Source: an uncultured Rhizobium sp. (GTDB lineage Bacteria > Pseudomonadota > Alphaproteobacteria > Rhizobiales > Rhizobiaceae). From it: a stretch of DNA of 64,000 nt. A model generated the notes under the pieces. The model searched no databases, had not been told where the DNA came from, and saw only the letters and a list, made by a program, of their open reading frames with translations. Below, one piece after another: positions 44,456 to 53,612 of this stretch. Position numbers and translations under genes: made by a program. The DNA lies in contig CAMFIF010000007.1 of NCBI GenBank assembly GCA_945952415.1, positions 119,348-183,347 on the forward strand, in the 5' to 3' direction. Position 1 is the stretch's first letter. Every line of letters starts with the position of its first letter.

Positions 44456-44572
44456 GAGATTTGTCGAGGACATTTGTGGATAATCGCGGCGGTTGCGTTG
44501 CGGGATAATGCCTTGATGCGCTGCGAAAACAACTCTCGCGCTAGATACAGCCAGTGCACCGTAATGGGCTGG

Positions 44573-44587
44573 ACTGTAACGATATAG
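44573..44587. promoter_or_regulatory. LacI-type operator candidate 2
   Basis: ACTGTAACGATATAG, identical to candidate 1 in 14 of 15 bases and in the same orientation, 132 bases away. It lies in the middle of the gap. Confidence 0.55.
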
Positions 44588-44750
44588 CAAGGTTTTACAG
44601 CCGTTTGCCTGCGCTATCTGAACAGAAAAAGGCGCTTTTGGCCTTGCGGTTGCCGGGACACGGTATACACTCATAGGCTGTTACTGGATGGGGATGAATA
44701 TTTTTTGGAAGGGGATGTTGCACCCTGGGACGCTTTCGCCTAGGTTTTTA

Positions 44751-44765
44751 CGGCAACGTTACAGT
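44751..44765. promoter_or_regulatory. LacI-type operator candidate 3
   Basis: On the minus strand ACTGTAACGTTGCCG: the same left half-site as the other two copies, with a weaker right half. It is 15 bases before the transporter gene start, where binding would block transcription or its early phase. Confidence 0.5.
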
Positions 44766-44779
44766 TCGGGAGGAACTCA

Positions 44780-46015
44780 ATGACTATTCGCAGAACGGCG
44801 GCTGTTCTGGCCGCGACCGTGCTGCTGCCCATCGGGGCTGCGCATGCCGTCGATCTTGAAGTCACGCACTGGTGGACGTCCGGCGGGGAGGCCGCGGCAG
44901 TCGCCGAGCTCGCGAAGGCATTCGATGCGACGGGCAACAAATGGGTCGATGGCGCGATCGCTGGCGGTGGCGATACTGCCCGCCCGATCATGATCAGCCG
45001 CATCACCGGCGGCGACCCGATGGCCGCCACCCAGTTCAATCATGGCCGCCAGGCGGAGGAACTCATAGAGGCTGGCCTGCTGCAGGATCTGACCGAAGTG
45101 GCCGAGAAGGAGCACTGGAAGGATATCATCCGTCCCGCCTCGCTGCTCGATGCCTGCACCAAGGACGGCAAGGTCTATTGCGCGCCGATCAACATTCACT
45201 CCTGGCAGTGGATGTGGCTTTCCAACGCCGCCTTCGAGAAGGCAGGCGTGCCGGTGCCGAAGGACTGGTACGAGTTCGAGAAGGCCGTGCCTGCGCTTGA
45301 AAAGGCCGGCATCGTGCCGCTCGCCGTGGGCGGGCAGAGCTGGCAGTCCAAGGGTGCCTTCGACGTGATGGCGATCGCCCTTGCGGGCATCGACACCTGG
45401 AAGAAGGTCTATGTGGAGAAGAATGCCGAAGCGGCGATGAGCCCGGAATTTGCCAAGGTCTGGCAGGCCGCCGCCAAGGCGCGCGAATGGTCCAAGGACA
45501 CCAAGGTTCAGGACTGGAACCAGGCCACCAACATGGTGATCACGGGCAAGGCTGCCGCACAGATCATGGGTGACTGGGCGCAGGGCGAATTCCAGGTGGC
45601 CGGCCAGACCGCCGGCAAGGATTATACCTGCCTTCCGGGCCTCGGGGTGAACGAGATCATCTCCACTGGCGGCGATGCCTTCTATTTCCCGAAGCTCAAC
45701 GATCCGGAAAAGACCAAGGCGCAGATGCAGCTCGCCTCCGTCATGCTGTCCAAGGAAACGCAGGTGGCCTTCAACCTGAAGAAGGGCTCGGTGCCCGTCC
45801 GTGGCGACGTGGACCTCAATGCCGCCAACGACTGCATGAAGAAGGGTCTCGACATCCTCGCCAAGGGCAATGTCCTGCCCGACAGCACCATGACGCTGTC
45901 TCCGGACACCACCAACCAGCTGCAGGACGTGATCGTGCAGTTCTGGAACACCCCCTCGATGACGCCGGAGGAAGGGCAGAAGCGCTTCGCCGACATCATC
46001 GCGCAGGCGGACTGA
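44780..46015 (+). CDS. Sugar ABC transporter substrate-binding protein (CUT1 type)
   Basis: A 411-residue periplasmic binding protein with a cleavable signal peptide (MTIRRTAAVLAATVLL...GAAHA, about 23 residues). The mature part starts VDLEVTHWWTSGGEAAAV, characteristic of solute-binding family 1 sugar receptors. Conserved binding-protein segments include WQWMWLSNAAFEKAGV and MGDWAQGEF. The cluster, with a beta-mannosidase, suggests it captures beta-mannosides or manno-oligosaccharides. It is the first gene of the operon, with a strong ribosome-binding site. Confidence 0.92.
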   Translation: MTIRRTAAVLAATVLLPIGAAHAVDLEVTHWWTSGGEAAAVAELAKAFDATGNKWVDGAIAGGGDTARPIMISRITGGDPMAATQFNHGRQAEELIEAGLLQDLTEVAEKEHWKDIIRPASLLDACTKDGKVYCAPINIHSWQWMWLSNAAFEKAGVPVPKDWYEFEKAVPALEKAGIVPLAVGGQSWQSKGAFDVMAIALAGIDTWKKVYVEKNAEAAMSPEFAKVWQAAAKAREWSKDTKVQDWNQATNMVITGKAAAQIMGDWAQGEFQVAGQTAGKDYTCLPGLGVNEIISTGGDAFYFPKLNDPEKTKAQMQLASVMLSKETQVAFNLKKGSVPVRGDVDLNAANDCMKKGLDILAKGNVLPDSTMTLSPDTTNQLQDVIVQFWNTPSMTPEEGQKRFADIIAQAD

Positions 46016-46143
46016 CCGCCTGACCGACGGATGCGGGCCGCCCGACCGCCACGGGCAGGGCCGCACCGGCCGGTCATGCCGGCGGCGGAAGGCGGGGAGC
46101 CCTTTCCCCGGCCTTCTCCGCTCGGCCTGTCCCAAGCGAAACC

Positions 46144-46179
46144 GGATCGCCCCGCGTCCTTCCCGATGAAGGGCGATCC
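46144..46179 (+). repeat. Intercistronic hairpin between binding-protein and permease genes
   Basis: GGATCGCCC (46144-46152) pairs perfectly with GGGCGATCC (46171-46179). It is the last of several inverted repeats in the 188-base gap after the binding-protein gene. Such structures often stabilise the upstream mRNA so that the binding protein outnumbers the permeases. That role is inferred. Confidence 0.45.
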
Positions 46180-46203
46180 CGATGCCATGACAGGGGAGGT
46201 CTC

Positions 46204-47109
46204 ATGAACGAACCCGGCCCGGGCGCGCGCGGAAATCCGTTCTTCCGCAATGCCGCCGCCAAAATCGCAAGCCTGCCGATGATCCTGACGGCGCTCGTCG
46301 TCTTCGTTGGCGGAACGGCCTGGACGGTCGTCTATTCCTTCACCAATTCCAAGCTGCTGCCGAAGCTGAATTTCGTCGGGCTCGACCAGTATCGGCGCCT
46401 ATGGGCCAACGAACGCTGGCTGGTTTCGGTCGAAAACCTGCTGGTCTACGGCTTTTTCATGCTGATCTTCTCGCTCGTGATGGGCTTCGTGCTCGCGGCG
46501 CTGATGGACCAGAAGATCCGCTTCGAAAACACCTTCCGCACCATCTTTCTTTATCCCTTCGCGCTCTCCTTCATCGTCACCGGGCTCGTCTGGCAGTGGA
46601 TCCTCAACCCCGATTTCGGCGTGCAGCATGTGGTGCGCAGCCTCGGCTTCGATAACTTCACCTTCGATCCGCTCTATAACCAGGACATCGTGATCTATGG
46701 CATCCTGATCGCTGCGCTCTGGCAGGGCACGGGGCTGATCATGTGCATCATGCTGGCCGGCCTTCGCGGCATCGACGAGGATATCTGGAAGGCGGCGCGC
46801 GTCGACGGCATTCCCGCCTGGAAGACCTATGTCTTCATCATCATTCCGATGATGCGGCCGGTCTTCATCACTTCGCTGGTTCTGATCGGCTCCGGCATCG
46901 TCAAGGTCTATGATCTCGTCGTCGCCCAGACCGGGGGCGGGCCGGGCATCGCCTCGGAAGTGCCGGCAAAATATGTCTACCAGAACATGTTCTATGCCCA
47001 GAACCTCGGGCAGGGCTTTGCCGCCTCCACCATGATGCTCATTTCGGTCGCCGTTCTGGTGGTGCCGTGGGCCTATCTCGAATTCTCAGGGAGGCAGCGC
47101 CATGGCTGA
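46204..47109 (+). CDS. Sugar ABC transporter permease, MalF-like
   Basis: A 301-residue inner-membrane permease with six hydrophobic helices. The ABC-coupling loop EDIWKAARVDGIPAWKTYVFIIIPMMRP (EAA motif) lies near residues 195-222. ATG 46204 follows GGGGAGG. The stop overlaps the next permease gene by 8 bases, indicating a heterodimeric channel. Confidence 0.92.
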   Translation: MNEPGPGARGNPFFRNAAAKIASLPMILTALVVFVGGTAWTVVYSFTNSKLLPKLNFVGLDQYRRLWANERWLVSVENLLVYGFFMLIFSLVMGFVLAALMDQKIRFENTFRTIFLYPFALSFIVTGLVWQWILNPDFGVQHVVRSLGFDNFTFDPLYNQDIVIYGILIAALWQGTGLIMCIMLAGLRGIDEDIWKAARVDGIPAWKTYVFIIIPMMRPVFITSLVLIGSGIVKVYDLVVAQTGGGPGIASEVPAKYVYQNMFYAQNLGQGFAASTMMLISVAVLVVPWAYLEFSGRQRHG

Positions 47110-48013
47110 GGCCGTCCTTCATTCCGCAGCACTCGAAGGCCCCCAGGGCAGCCGGCCTAAAAGCCTGTTCTCGCCGCGACGGATCGTCATCTACGGCCTG
47201 CTGCTCGTCGCGGCCTTCTATTATATCCTGCCGCTCTACGTGATGATCGTCACCTCGCTGAAGGGCATGCCGGAAATCCGGCTCGGCAACATCTTCTCGC
47301 CGCCTGTCGAAGTCACCTTCGAACCCTGGGTGAAAGCCTGGTCGCAGGCCTGCACGGGGCTGAACTGCGACGGCCTTTCGCGCGGCTTCTGGAATTCGGT
47401 CATCATCACGGTGCCGAGCGTGCTGGTCTCCATCGCGGTCGCGTCGGTGAACGGTTACGCGCTCTCCAACTGGCGCTTCAAGGGCTCGGATCTCTTCTTC
47501 ACCATCCTGATCATCGGTGCCTTCATTCCCTATCAGGTGATGCTCTATCCGATGGTGATCATCCTGCGCACCATGGGCCTTTATGGCAGCCTGTCGGGGC
47601 TCATCGTGGTGCACACGGTCTTCGGCATGCCGATCCTCACGCTGCTCTTCCGCAACTATTTCACTGCGCTTCCGGCCGAGCTCTTCAAGGCAGCGCGCGT
47701 GGATGGGGCGGGCTTCTGGGGCATCTATTTCCACATCATGCTGCCCATGGCCGTGCCGATCATGGTGGTGGCGATGATCCTGCAGGTCACCGGCATCTGG
47801 AACGACTTCCTCTTCGGCGTCGTCTTCACCAAGCCGGACTATTACCCGATGACCGTGCAGCTCAACAACATCGTCAATTCCGTGCAGGGCGTGAAGGAAT
47901 ACAACGTCAACATGGCTGCCACCATCCTCACCGGGGCCGTGCCGCTCGCCGTCTATTTCCTTTCCGGCAGATATTTCGTGCGCGGCATCGCCGCAGGCGC
48001 AGTGAAGGGCTGA
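47102..48013 (+). CDS. Sugar ABC transporter permease, MalG-like
   Basis: A 303-residue inner-membrane permease with six helices and the EAA loop PAELFKAARVDGAGFWGIYFHIMLPMAVP near residue 195. The N-terminus is cytoplasmic. It pairs with the preceding permease, overlapping it by 8 bases, and ends 8 bases before the ATPase gene. Confidence 0.92.
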   Translation: MAEAVLHSAALEGPQGSRPKSLFSPRRIVIYGLLLVAAFYYILPLYVMIVTSLKGMPEIRLGNIFSPPVEVTFEPWVKAWSQACTGLNCDGLSRGFWNSVIITVPSVLVSIAVASVNGYALSNWRFKGSDLFFTILIIGAFIPYQVMLYPMVIILRTMGLYGSLSGLIVVHTVFGMPILTLLFRNYFTALPAELFKAARVDGAGFWGIYFHIMLPMAVPIMVVAMILQVTGIWNDFLFGVVFTKPDYYPMTVQLNNIVNSVQGVKEYNVNMAATILTGAVPLAVYFLSGRYFVRGIAAGAVKG

Positions 48014-48021
48014 TCTTTCCC

Positions 48022-49110
48022 ATGAATACAAGCGTATCCATCAAGAACCTGTCCCTCGATTTCGGCGCGGTGAGCGTGCTGAAGGCGCTCGATCTCGATA
48101 TTGCCGATGGCGAATTCCTGGTGCTGCTCGGCTCCTCCGGCTGCGGAAAATCGACGCTGCTGAACTGCATTGCCGGGCTTCTGGAACCGACCGGCGGGCA
48201 GATCTTCATCAAGGGGCGGAACGTCACCTGGCTCGAGCCGAAGGACCGCGGCATCGGCATGGTCTTCCAGTCCTATGCGCTCTATCCGCAGATGACGGTG
48301 GAGAAGAACCTCTCCTTCGGCCTGCGCATTGCCGGCATGCCGAAACCGGAGATCGAGAAGCGCGTGGCCCGCGCCGCCGAAATCCTGCAGATCGGGCCGC
48401 TTCTGAAGCGCAAGCCGGCGGAGCTTTCCGGCGGCCAGCGCCAGCGCGTCGCCATCGGACGCGCACTGGTCCGGGATGTGGACGTCTTCCTCTTCGACGA
48501 GCCGCTTTCCAATCTCGATGCCAAGCTGCGCGCCGAACTGCGCGTCGAACTCAAGCGCCTGCACCAGTCGCTGAAGAACACGATGATTTACGTCACCCAT
48601 GACCAGATCGAGGCGCTCACGCTCGCCGACCGCATCGCCATCATGAAGAACGGCGTCATCCAGCAGCTCGATACGCCCGATGTCATCTATCACGCGCCGA
48701 AGAACCTCTTCGTCGCCGGCTTCATCGGCTCGCCGTCGATGAATTTCCTGAAGGGTGAAATCGCCGTGGAAGCGGGCAGGCCCTTCTTCCAGACCGGCGG
48801 CGCGCGACTGCCGCTTGACGGTTACCGGGCAAGCGAACCGCTGGCTTCGGGACGCGCCGTCGTGCTCGGCGTCCGGCCCGAACATATCCGCGTCAACGAG
48901 GAGCGGGATGGCGATCCCGTCCGTGAGGCGGTGGTGGATATCGAGGAGCCGATGGGGGCGGACAACCTGCTCTGGCTGAAGCTCGACGGCCACGTCATCT
49001 CCGTGCGGGTGAACGGCGCGCGCCGCTTTGCGGCGGGTACGCCGGTGCGCCTCTCCTTCGACATGTCCATGGCATCGCTCTTCGATGCCGCCACGGAACT
49101 CCGGATATGA
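48022..49110 (+). CDS. Sugar ABC transporter ATPase, UgpC/MsmK/MalK type
   Basis: A 362-residue cytosolic ATPase. It has Walker A LGSSGCGKST near residue 37, signature LSGGQRQRVAIGRALVRD near residue 134, Walker B VFLFDEPLSNLDAKLR, and the switch histidine in YVTHDQ. The C-terminal TOBE-type regulatory domain includes LGVRPEHIRVNEE. It energises the permease pair. It overlaps the beta-mannosidase gene by 4 bases. Confidence 0.94.
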   Translation: MNTSVSIKNLSLDFGAVSVLKALDLDIADGEFLVLLGSSGCGKSTLLNCIAGLLEPTGGQIFIKGRNVTWLEPKDRGIGMVFQSYALYPQMTVEKNLSFGLRIAGMPKPEIEKRVARAAEILQIGPLLKRKPAELSGGQRQRVAIGRALVRDVDVFLFDEPLSNLDAKLRAELRVELKRLHQSLKNTMIYVTHDQIEALTLADRIAIMKNGVIQQLDTPDVIYHAPKNLFVAGFIGSPSMNFLKGEIAVEAGRPFFQTGGARLPLDGYRASEPLASGRAVVLGVRPEHIRVNEERDGDPVREAVVDIEEPMGADNLLWLKLDGHVISVRVNGARRFAAGTPVRLSFDMSMASLFDAATELRI

Positions 49111-51620
49111 AGGGCGCGACGATGGGCGATCACCTGCCGGTGACATCTCTGGATCTTGCGGGCACCTGGCATCTCGCCTCGGTGGACGGGCTGCATCGGG
49201 CAGACATGACCGTGCCCGGCGACGTGCATTCTGCGCTTCAGGCGGCGGGCATCATCCCCGATCCCTATTTCGGCGAAAATGAAAAGCGCGTGCAGTGGGT
49301 GGCCGAGACCGGCTGGTTCATCGAGCGCGACTTCGATCTCGCCGATGCGTCCGGCCACTGGTATCTCGACCTCGACAACGTGGATACGGTCGCGACCGTC
49401 TTCCTCAACGATATCCCGGTGCTTCAGGCGGACAACTGCTTTCGCCGCTACCGGCCTGATGTCAGCGCCGCGCTGAGGCCGGGGCGAAACCGCATCCGCT
49501 TCCATTTTCCCTGTAGCATCGAGGAGGGGCGGAAGCGCTTCGAGGCGCAGCCCTTCGAGGTGCCGTGGCTGGAGATGAACTCGCCGATCCCCTATGGCAA
49601 CATGCTGCGCAAGCCGCAGTGCCATTTCGGCTGGGACTGGAATATCGCGCTCGCCCCGCTCGGTCTCTATGGCACGGTGGCGCTCAAAAGGCTCGATGCC
49701 TGCCGCATCGAACATGTCATGACACGCCAGCATTTCCAGGCGGATGGCGCGGTTTCCTTGCATGTCGAGGTGATGCTTCACGCAGCGGAAGCCGGTCACG
49801 CCCCGGTGACACTGGCGCTGGGCGATGACGCGGTGCGGATCGATTGCACGCTGCATCCCGGAATCAATCGCGTCACCCATGTCTTCACCGTCGGGAAGCC
49901 CCAACTCTGGTGGCCGGTCGGGGCCGGTGAGCAGGCACTTTATCCGCTGGAAATATCCGCTGGCGGCGAGACGGTGCGGCGCGGGATCGGCTTCCGGCAG
50001 GTGGAACTCATCACCACGCCAGATGCGGCGGGCAGCCGCTTCGCGCTGTCGGTCAATGGCCGGGAGATCTTCTGCAAGGGGGCGAACTGGATCCCTGCCG
50101 ACGCGCTCTTTTCCCGCACCAGCCGGGAGAAGACCGAGGCGCTGCTTCAGTCCGCCGTCGATGCGAACATGAACATGATCCGCATCTGGGGCGGCGGCTT
50201 CTACGAGGCGGACTGGTTCTACGCGATCTGCGACCGGCTGGGCCTCATGGTCTGGCAGGACTTCATGTTCGCCTGCAACCTCTACCCCTCGACCCCGGAT
50301 TTTCTGGAGAATGTCGGGCAGGAGGTGGACCATCAGGTGCGCCGGCTCGCCAGCCATCCCTCCATCGTGCTCTGGTGCGGCGACAACGAACTGGTCGGCG
50401 CGCTCACCTGGTTCGAGGTGTCGCGCAAGAACCGCGACCGCTATCTCGTCTCCTACGACCGCCTGAACCGCACCATAGAGACGGCGATGAAGGCCGCGGC
50501 GCCCGATGCCATATGGTGGCCGTCGAGCCCTGCCTCCGGCTATCTCGATTATGGCGATGCCTGGCATGCGGACGGTTCCGGCGACATGCATTACTGGTCC
50601 GTCTGGCACGAGAACAAGAGCTTCGACAATTACCGCAGCGTCAAGCCGCGCTTCTGCTCGGAATTCGGCTTCCAGTCCTATACGTCCATGCCGGTGATCC
50701 ACGGCTTTGCCGCCCCCGAGGATCTCAACATCGCCTCGCCGGTCATGGAGCGGCACCAGAAGAACAAGGGCGGCAACGAGCGGATTGCGGGCACCATGTT
50801 CCGCTACTTCCGATTCCCCACAAGCTTCGAAAGCTTCGTCTATCTCAGCCAGGTGCAGCAGGCCGTCGCCATCCAGACGGCGGTAGATTACTGGCGCTCG
50901 CTGAAACCCCATTGCATGGGCACGCTCTACTGGCAGCTTAACGATACCTGGCCGGTCGCCTCGTGGTCGAGCCTCGATCATGGCGGCGGCTGGAAGGCGC
51001 TGCATCATGCGGCGAAACGCTTCTTCCAGCCGGTGCATGTGGCGGCCGTGCCGGAGGAGGGCGGCTATCGCTTCACGATGATCAACGATACGGCCGCGCC
51101 AGTCGGAATCCGGGCCCGGCTCTTTGTGCTTGCGCTCGACGGCACCCGCCAGCCGCTTGCCGAGATGACTGGCCTTGCGCCTCCCGACCGGGCGGCGGAG
51201 CTTGGCTTTCTCCACCGCGTGCGGCTGCCGGAGGACTGTGTGCTCGCCTATGAATTCGCCGCCTCCAACGGCATGGGCGGGGCCGGGCATCTGGTTGCAG
51301 ACACCTGGAAAGCGCTCAGCCTTCGGCCCTCCGGCCTTTCGGCCACGGCCGCCCGGGAGGAGGACGGCACCTGGGTGCTCGATATCACCGCCCGGGGACT
51401 GGCGCTTTTCATCATGGTCGAAAGCGATCAGCCGGGCCGATTCAGCGACAATCTCTTCGATCTCGCCGCAGGAGAAACGCGGCGCATCCGCTTCAGCCCC
51501 GCCGGGCCGGAGGCGCTTTCGAGCGTGCCGGTCTTCGGGCTCACCGATCTTTACTCCGCCCAGGCCCCGGCCGGCATGGCGGCCCCCCGTTCAACCACCG
51601 ATCAAGGACCTTCTAGATGA
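49107..51620 (+). CDS. Beta-mannosidase, glycoside hydrolase family 2
   Basis: An 837-residue enzyme that releases mannose from the non-reducing end of beta-mannosides. The N-terminal sugar-binding domain has LAGTWHLASVDGLH and PGDVHSALQAAGIIPDPYFGENE, typical of beta-mannosidases. The catalytic barrel shows WIPADALF, MIRIWGGGFYE, the acid/base glutamate in WCGDNELVG near residue 427, and the nucleophile in FCSEFGFQSY near residue 519. There is no signal peptide, so it acts on imported oligosaccharides. The start may be ATG 49107 (coupled to the ATPase) or ATG 49122. Confidence 0.92.
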   Translation: MKGATMGDHLPVTSLDLAGTWHLASVDGLHRADMTVPGDVHSALQAAGIIPDPYFGENEKRVQWVAETGWFIERDFDLADASGHWYLDLDNVDTVATVFLNDIPVLQADNCFRRYRPDVSAALRPGRNRIRFHFPCSIEEGRKRFEAQPFEVPWLEMNSPIPYGNMLRKPQCHFGWDWNIALAPLGLYGTVALKRLDACRIEHVMTRQHFQADGAVSLHVEVMLHAAEAGHAPVTLALGDDAVRIDCTLHPGINRVTHVFTVGKPQLWWPVGAGEQALYPLEISAGGETVRRGIGFRQVELITTPDAAGSRFALSVNGREIFCKGANWIPADALFSRTSREKTEALLQSAVDANMNMIRIWGGGFYEADWFYAICDRLGLMVWQDFMFACNLYPSTPDFLENVGQEVDHQVRRLASHPSIVLWCGDNELVGALTWFEVSRKNRDRYLVSYDRLNRTIETAMKAAAPDAIWWPSSPASGYLDYGDAWHADGSGDMHYWSVWHENKSFDNYRSVKPRFCSEFGFQSYTSMPVIHGFAAPEDLNIASPVMERHQKNKGGNERIAGTMFRYFRFPTSFESFVYLSQVQQAVAIQTAVDYWRSLKPHCMGTLYWQLNDTWPVASWSSLDHGGGWKALHHAAKRFFQPVHVAAVPEEGGYRFTMINDTAAPVGIRARLFVLALDGTRQPLAEMTGLAPPDRAAELGFLHRVRLPEDCVLAYEFAASNGMGGAGHLVADTWKALSLRPSGLSATAAREEDGTWVLDITARGLALFIMVESDQPGRFSDNLFDLAAGETRRIRFSPAGPEALSSVPVFGLTDLYSAQAPAGMAAPRSTTDQGPSR

Positions 51621-52378
51621 CCAAGGCCAGTTTCCAGCTCTACAGCGCCCGCAATTTCCAGCCCTTTGCCGATGTCTTCGCCGCTCTGGCCGCAGCCGGT
51701 TACGGCGAGGTGGAGGGTTTCGGCTTCATCTATGAGGGAATGAGCGATGCGGAGCTTTCCGCGCTCCGGGCCGATCTCGACCGCAACGGCCTGACCATGC
51801 CGACCGGGCATTTCTCCATCGATATTCTGGAAAGCAGCCCCACCCGCGCCATCGAGATCGCCAAGGCGTTGGGCTTCGAAAGCGCCTATTGCCCCTGGCT
51901 GCCGCCGGAGCACCGGCCGACCGATGCGAAGGGCTGGTTCGCGCTCGGCCAGCGGCTCGAAAAGGCCGGCGCGCCGCTCGTTGCCGCCGGGCTCGATTTC
52001 GGCTGGCACAACCACGATTTCGAGTTCGTCCGCTTCGAAGATGGCACGACCGCGCAGGAGCATCTCTTCAAGGGCGGCTCGTCGCTGTCCTGGGAGGCGG
52101 ATATTGCCTGGATCGTCCGGGGCGGGGCCGACCCCTTCGAGTGGATCGAGCGCATGGGCGATCGCATCACCTCGGTGCATGTGAAGGATATCGCGCCCGC
52201 AGGCCAGAATGCGGATGAGGATGGCTGGGCGGATGTCGGCTCCGGCATCGTGCCCTGGGCGAAGCTCATGCCGGCGCTGCGCAAGACGCCCGCCCGCCAT
52301 TTCATCATGGAACATGACAATCCGAACGATCTCCAGCGCTTTGCCACGCGCTCCATCGCAGCCTTCCAGTCCTTCTGA
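51617..52378 (+). CDS. Sugar phosphate isomerase/epimerase (xylose isomerase-like TIM barrel)
   Basis: A 253-residue TIM-barrel protein. FQLYSARNFQPF at the start, LDFGWHNHDFEF in the middle, SLSWEADIAWIVRGGADPF, and VHVKDIAPAGQN followed by FIMEHDNPND match the AP_endonuc_2/xylose-isomerase-like family, whose Glu/His/Asp residues bind a divalent metal. Substrate unknown; the context suggests a mannose derivative. It overlaps the beta-mannosidase by 4 bases (ATGA). Confidence 0.87.
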   Translation: MTKASFQLYSARNFQPFADVFAALAAAGYGEVEGFGFIYEGMSDAELSALRADLDRNGLTMPTGHFSIDILESSPTRAIEIAKALGFESAYCPWLPPEHRPTDAKGWFALGQRLEKAGAPLVAAGLDFGWHNHDFEFVRFEDGTTAQEHLFKGGSSLSWEADIAWIVRGGADPFEWIERMGDRITSVHVKDIAPAGQNADEDGWADVGSGIVPWAKLMPALRKTPARHFIMEHDNPNDLQRFATRSIAAFQSF

Positions 52379-52393
52379 ACAGGGTAGAATACC

Positions 52394-53530
52394 ATGACCA
52401 AGACCTATGGCGTCGGCATCATCGGATGCGGCAACATCTCCACCACCTATTTTTCGCTGGCGCCGCTCTTCAAGGGGCTCGAGGTGCGCGCCTGCGCCGA
52501 TCTCAACCCGGCGGCGGCGGAAGCCCGCGCGGCGGAATATGGCGTGCGCGCCCAGTCCATCGATGATCTGCTTGCCAATGACGAGATTGACGTGATCGTC
52601 AATCTCACCATCCCCGATGCCCATTACGGGGTGACGAAGCGCATCCTCGAAGCGGGCAAGCATGCCTATTCGGAAAAGCCGCTGGTGCTTTCGCTGGAGG
52701 AGGGGGAAGACCTCCGCCGCATCGCAACGGCCAAGGGCCTTGCCGTCGGCTGCGCGCCTGACACGTTCCTCGGCGGGGCGCACCAGCAGGCCCGGCAGTT
52801 CATCGATGCCGGCGGCGTCGGCAAGATCACGTCAGGCACCTGCCATGTGATGGGTCCCGGCATGGAAATGTGGCATCCGAGCCCGGATTTCTTCTTCCTT
52901 CCGGGCGGCGGGCCGATCCTCGACATGGGGCCCTATTACATCGCCAATCTCATCAACCTCATCGGCCCGGTAAAGCGGGTTGCGGCGCTCACCAACATGG
53001 CGCGGGAAAGCCGCACCATTTCCAGCGAGCCGCGCAAGGGCGAGGTGATCCCGGTCAAGACGCCGACCAACATCCACGCGCTCCTCGAATTCCAGAGCGG
53101 CGCGACCATCACGCTTTCGGCGAGCTGGGATGTCTGGGGCCATCGCCACGCCAATATGGAGCTTTATGGCACGGATGGCTCGATCTTCGTGCCGGACCCG
53201 AACTTCTTCGGCGGCAAGGTGGAGGTGACCGCCGCCGGTGCCGAGACACGCACGCTGGAGGCCTGGGATCACCCCTTCGGCAAGTTCAACCAGGACCATC
53301 CGCACCTCGGGCCGCTCGCCAATTACCGCACGGCTGGCCTGGCCGACATGGTGGCGGCGCTAGAGACGGGGCGTGACGCACGCTGCTCGCTGGAACGCAC
53401 GCTGCATGGCGTGGATGTGATGACCTCGATCCTGAAATCGGGCGCGGAAGGCCGTTTCGTGGAGATGAGCACCACCTGCACCCAGCCAGCCGCGCTCGGC
53501 ATCGAGGAGGCGAGGGCGCTCCTGAAATGA
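52394..53530 (+). CDS. Gfo/Idh/MocA-family oxidoreductase
   Basis: A 378-residue NAD(P)-dependent dehydrogenase. The Rossmann start YGVGIIGCGNIS, the family motif AYSEKPLVLSLEEG near residue 95 (the EKP lysine), and DMGPYYIANLINLIGPVK near residue 178 are characteristic. It probably oxidises a sugar made by the neighbouring isomerase or released by the mannosidase. Last gene of the operon, followed by a strong hairpin. Confidence 0.9.
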   Translation: MTKTYGVGIIGCGNISTTYFSLAPLFKGLEVRACADLNPAAAEARAAEYGVRAQSIDDLLANDEIDVIVNLTIPDAHYGVTKRILEAGKHAYSEKPLVLSLEEGEDLRRIATAKGLAVGCAPDTFLGGAHQQARQFIDAGGVGKITSGTCHVMGPGMEMWHPSPDFFFLPGGGPILDMGPYYIANLINLIGPVKRVAALTNMARESRTISSEPRKGEVIPVKTPTNIHALLEFQSGATITLSASWDVWGHRHANMELYGTDGSIFVPDPNFFGGKVEVTAAGAETRTLEAWDHPFGKFNQDHPHLGPLANYRTAGLADMVAALETGRDARCSLERTLHGVDVMTSILKSGAEGRFVEMSTTCTQPAALGIEEARALLK

Positions 53531-53534
53531 CCAT

Positions 53535-53567
53535 GGAAAGGCGCACCCCGAAAGGGTGCGCCTTTCC
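53535..53567. terminator. 14-bp stem terminator between the mannoside operon and the second glycosyltransferase
   Basis: GGAAAGGCGCACCC pairs perfectly with GGGTGCGCCTTTCC around a 5-base loop. It lies 4 bases after the operon and 45 bases beyond the end of the convergent minus-strand gene, so it may serve both. No long T-run follows. Confidence 0.7.
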
Positions 53568-53612
53568 GCCTATCCTGGCGTGCAGGCTCGCCTTCCCTTG
53601 CCCGCCCTTCGC

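Larger units (their letters stand above)
44331..44779. other. 449-base regulatory gap between the LacI gene and the mannoside operon
   Basis: It contains three related CTGTAACG-type sequences, listed separately, at 44441-44455, 44573-44587 and 44751-44765. The last is close to the transporter start codon and ribosome-binding site (GGGAGGA). I cannot place -35/-10 boxes with confidence. No other ORF is convincing. Confidence 0.5.

Noticed and set aside
48822..51290. 822-residue minus-strand open frame opposite the beta-mannosidase gene
   Set aside because: Shadow frame of a certain gene in GC-rich DNA with no recognisable domain.
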